From REEB95 sp035934995 (GTDB taxonomy: Bacteria > Pseudomonadota > Alphaproteobacteria > ATCC43930 > CGMCC-115725), in the NCBI GenBank assembly GCA_035934995.1, contig DASYXI010000036.1:1-22550 (forward strand): a DNA stretch of 22,550 nt. The letters are read 5' to 3'. Within the stretch, counting starts at the first letter, position 1, and the number at the start of each line of letters is the position of its first letter. Position numbers and translations under genes: made by a program. This document shows, in pieces, positions 20,523 to 22,550 of the stretch. Below the pieces are notes generated by a model. The model made no database searches. It was not told the DNA's origin and was given only the letters and a program-made list of their open reading frames with translations.

Positions 20523-21500
20523 ATGACGACGAGTCGTAAACGGCAAAGCGGACCGCGCACGGCGGCCGGCCTGGAGGCCGGCGCGCTGTTGGCGTCCGAT
20601 CCGCTGGCTGGCGTCGGCCGGGCGCCGCCGCGCGTCTCGTTCGAATTCTTCCCGCCCAAAACCGAGGAGATGGAAGAGAAGCTTTGGGAGACGGTGAAAC
20701 GCCTTGAGCCGCTTGGGCCGCGTTTCGTGTCGGTCACCTACGGCGCCGGCGGTTCAACCCGCGCGCGCACCCACGCCACCGTGCTGCGTATCCGCATCGA
20801 CACGGCGCTCGAGCCGGCGGCGCACCTGACCTGTGTCGGCGCGCCGCAGGACGCCATCGACGCGGTGGCGCGGCTCTATTGGGATTCGGGCATCCGCCAC
20901 GTCGTCGCCTTGCGCGGCGATCCGCCGGCGGGCGAAGGCCCCTACACGCCCTATCCGGGCGGCTATGCCTATGCGGCCAATCTGGTCGCCGGCCTGAGGC
21001 GCATCGCGCCGTTCGAGATCAGCGTCGCCGCCTATCCCGAGACACACCCCGAAGCCAAGAGCCCGGAAGCCGATCTCGATAACTTGAAGCGCAAGCTCGA
21101 TGCCGGCGCCGACCGCGCGATCACGCAATTCTTCTTCGACGTCGACGTCTATCCGCGGTTCGTCGAGCGCGCGCGCGCCCGCGGCATCAACGTGCCGATC
21201 GTGCCCGGCATCTTGCCGGTGACCAACTTTGGCCAGGTGAAGAAATTCGCCGCGCTCTGCGGCGCCGCGATCCCCGACTGGATGCCGCCGATGTTCGAAG
21301 GACTCGACGCCGATCCGGATACGCGGCGGCTGGTGGCGGCGTCGATCGCGGCCGAGCAATGCCGCCGACTGCAGGCGTACGGCGTCGACGATTTCCATTT
21401 CTATACCCTCAACCGCGCCGATCTCATCGTCGCTATCTGCCACATGATCGGTGTACGCGGGCCGGTGCCGGCCGACGCGGCGAGGGCTCCGGCGGGTTGA
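20523..21500 (+). CDS. metF: Methylenetetrahydrofolate reductase MetF
   Basis: MetF reduces 5,10-methylenetetrahydrofolate to 5-methyltetrahydrofolate, the methyl donor for methionine synthesis, using FAD. The 325-residue product shows the family start FEFFPPKTEEMEEKLW (the catalytic Glu lies in this strand), then FVSVTYGAGGSTRARTH, HVVALRGDPP and AITQFFFDVDVYPRFVE. PIVPGILPVTNFGQVKKFA follows in the C-terminal half. The first 35 or so residues before the conserved strand are less typical and may be a lineage extension. The ATG at 20523 has TTGGAG shortly upstream, supporting it. metH follows after four bases, so the product of this enzyme is used by the protein encoded next. I see no known SAM or SAH riboswitch in the 193 bases upstream. 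Confidence 0.96.
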   Translation: MTTSRKRQSGPRTAAGLEAGALLASDPLAGVGRAPPRVSFEFFPPKTEEMEEKLWETVKRLEPLGPRFVSVTYGAGGSTRARTHATVLRIRIDTALEPAAHLTCVGAPQDAIDAVARLYWDSGIRHVVALRGDPPAGEGPYTPYPGGYAYAANLVAGLRRIAPFEISVAAYPETHPEAKSPEADLDNLKRKLDAGADRAITQFFFDVDVYPRFVERARARGINVPIVPGILPVTNFGQVKKFAALCGAAIPDWMPPMFEGLDADPDTRRLVAASIAAEQCRRLQAYGVDDFHFYTLNRADLIVAICHMIGVRGPVPADAARAPAG

Positions 21501-21504
21501 AATT

Positions 21505-22550
21505 ATGGCGCATATCCTTGATGTGATGCGGGATCGCGTTTTGCTGTGCGACGGCGCCATGGGCACCGCCGTGCACGGGCACAATCTCGACCTCGAGCGC
21601 GATTTCCTCGGCAAGGAGAATTGCATCGAGGTTCTCAATCAGAGCCGCGCCGACGTGATCCGCTCGATCCACCTCGGCCATTTCCGCGCCGGTGCCGACG
21701 TCGTGCAGACCAATTCGTTCGGCGGCTCGCCGATCACGCTCGGCGAATTCGGCCTTGCCGATCAAGCCTTCGTGATCAACCGCCGCGCCGCCGAAATTGC
21801 GCGCGAGGCGGTCGCCGAATGCGCCAAGGACGGCCGCGACCGTTTCGTCATCGGCTCGATCGGTCCGGGCACGCGGTTGCCGTCGCTCGGCCACGTCGAT
21901 TACCAGACGCTCGAAAACGCGCTGGCCGTTCAGGCGGCGGGCCTGGTCGCCGGCGGCGTCGACGTCATTCTCGCTGAGACCTGCCAGGATCCGCTGCAAA
22001 TCAAGGCGGCGGTCAACGCCGCCAAGCGCGCCGCCGCCGAATCCGGCCGCGACATTCCGGTCTTCGTCCAGGTCACGGTTGAAACCACAGGCACGTTGCT
22101 CGTCGGACCCGATATCGCATCCGCCGCCACCATCATCCGCGCGCTCGACGTGCCGCTGATCGGCCTCAATTGCGGCACCGGCCCGCGCGAGATGGCCGAA
22201 CACCTCAAATGGCTGTCCGAGAACTGGTCCGGCCTGCTGTCGGTCCAGCCCAATGCCGGCCTGCCCGAGCTGCTCGACGGCAAGACCCACTATCCGCTGA
22301 CGGCGACGGAGTTCGCGCCCTGGATTACGCGCTTCGTGCGCGAGGACGGCGCCAATCTTGTTGGTGGCTGTTGCGGCACCGAGGCCGAACACATCGCCGC
22401 GCTCGACGCCGCGTTGCGGCAATTGGCCGACGGTGGCCTCCGGCCGCGGCCCAAGGCGCGACAGGCGGTGTGGACGCCGTCGGTGGCCTCGCTTTACAGC
22501 CAGGTGCCCTTGCGCCAGGAGAACGCCTATCTGTCGATCGGCGAGCGCTG
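21505..22550 (+). CDS. metH: Cobalamin-dependent methionine synthase MetH, 3' end missing
   Basis: The frame is open from ATG at 21505 to the window edge, giving 348 residues. They form the homocysteine-binding barrel: LLCDGAMGTAVHG at the start, VVQTNSFGGSP near residue 70, IGLNCGTGP, and GGCCGTEAEHI near residue 290. The cysteines of the last two motifs are the zinc ligands that activate homocysteine. The final residues, SLYSQVPLRQENAYLSIGER, match the linker and start of the folate-binding domain in full-length MetH. The protein therefore probably continues into folate, cobalamin and activation domains rather than being a stand-alone homocysteine methyltransferase, but this cannot be confirmed here. 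It transfers the methyl group from the MetF product to homocysteine. It begins four bases after the metF stop and is surely in the same operon. Confidence 0.94.
   Translation, partial: MAHILDVMRDRVLLCDGAMGTAVHGHNLDLERDFLGKENCIEVLNQSRADVIRSIHLGHFRAGADVVQTNSFGGSPITLGEFGLADQAFVINRRAAEIAREAVAECAKDGRDRFVIGSIGPGTRLPSLGHVDYQTLENALAVQAAGLVAGGVDVILAETCQDPLQIKAAVNAAKRAAAESGRDIPVFVQVTVETTGTLLVGPDIASAATIIRALDVPLIGLNCGTGPREMAEHLKWLSENWSGLLSVQPNAGLPELLDGKTHYPLTATEFAPWITRFVREDGANLVGGCCGTEAEHIAALDAALRQLADGGLRPRPKARQAVWTPSVASLYSQVPLRQENAYLSIGER

Overview
The window is gene-dense, strongly GC-rich chromosomal DNA from a member of the Alphaproteobacteria. The protein sequences and gene neighbourhoods fit Rhodospirillales or Hyphomicrobiales, but the order cannot be fixed from this stretch alone. 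I see no insertion sequence, integrase, CRISPR array or prophage gene. Almost every base is coding, and no gene-free stretch exceeds about 200 bases.

Left region (1-8235). A leftward operon-like set encodes an uncharacterised 636-residue protein with repeated beta-type modules, thioredoxin reductase TrxB, and a LysR-family regulator whose 3' end runs out of the window. Divergent from it is a membrane glycosyltransferase of the ArnT/PMT type. It converges with a leftward pair: an ELM1-family protein, then a membrane protein made of two fused PAP2 phosphatase domains, joined by an ATGA overlap. The glycosyltransferase, PAP2 and ELM1 genes look like a cell-envelope module. An Lrp/AsnC regulator follows, divergent from the ELM1 gene.

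Middle region (8232-17930). The leftward set carA-carB-greA couples carbamoyl phosphate synthesis with a transcript-cleavage factor. Divergent from it is the macromolecular-synthesis set yqeY-dnaG-rpoD, covering a tRNA amidotransferase-like protein, primase and the housekeeping sigma factor. It is followed by a tRNA with anticodon CAT whose acceptor stem fits tRNA-Ile2. A heat-shock-type promoter candidate lies inside dnaG, upstream of rpoD, echoing the arrangement known in E. coli.

Right region (17979-22550). ettA, an ATPase that gates translation by energy state, converges with an MlaC-like periplasmic lipid-carrier gene. Divergent from the latter is metF-metH, the last two steps of folate/cobalamin-dependent methionine synthesis; metH is cut by the window end.

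Most of the window is conserved housekeeping DNA and I do not claim a new system. The items most worth a second look are the uncharacterised repeat protein upstream of trxB, the tandem PAP2 protein with one altered active-site motif, the candidate heat-shock promoter embedded in dnaG, the GGGCCCG repeat just before the tRNA, and two convergent gene pairs that share a single CTAG as both stop codons.
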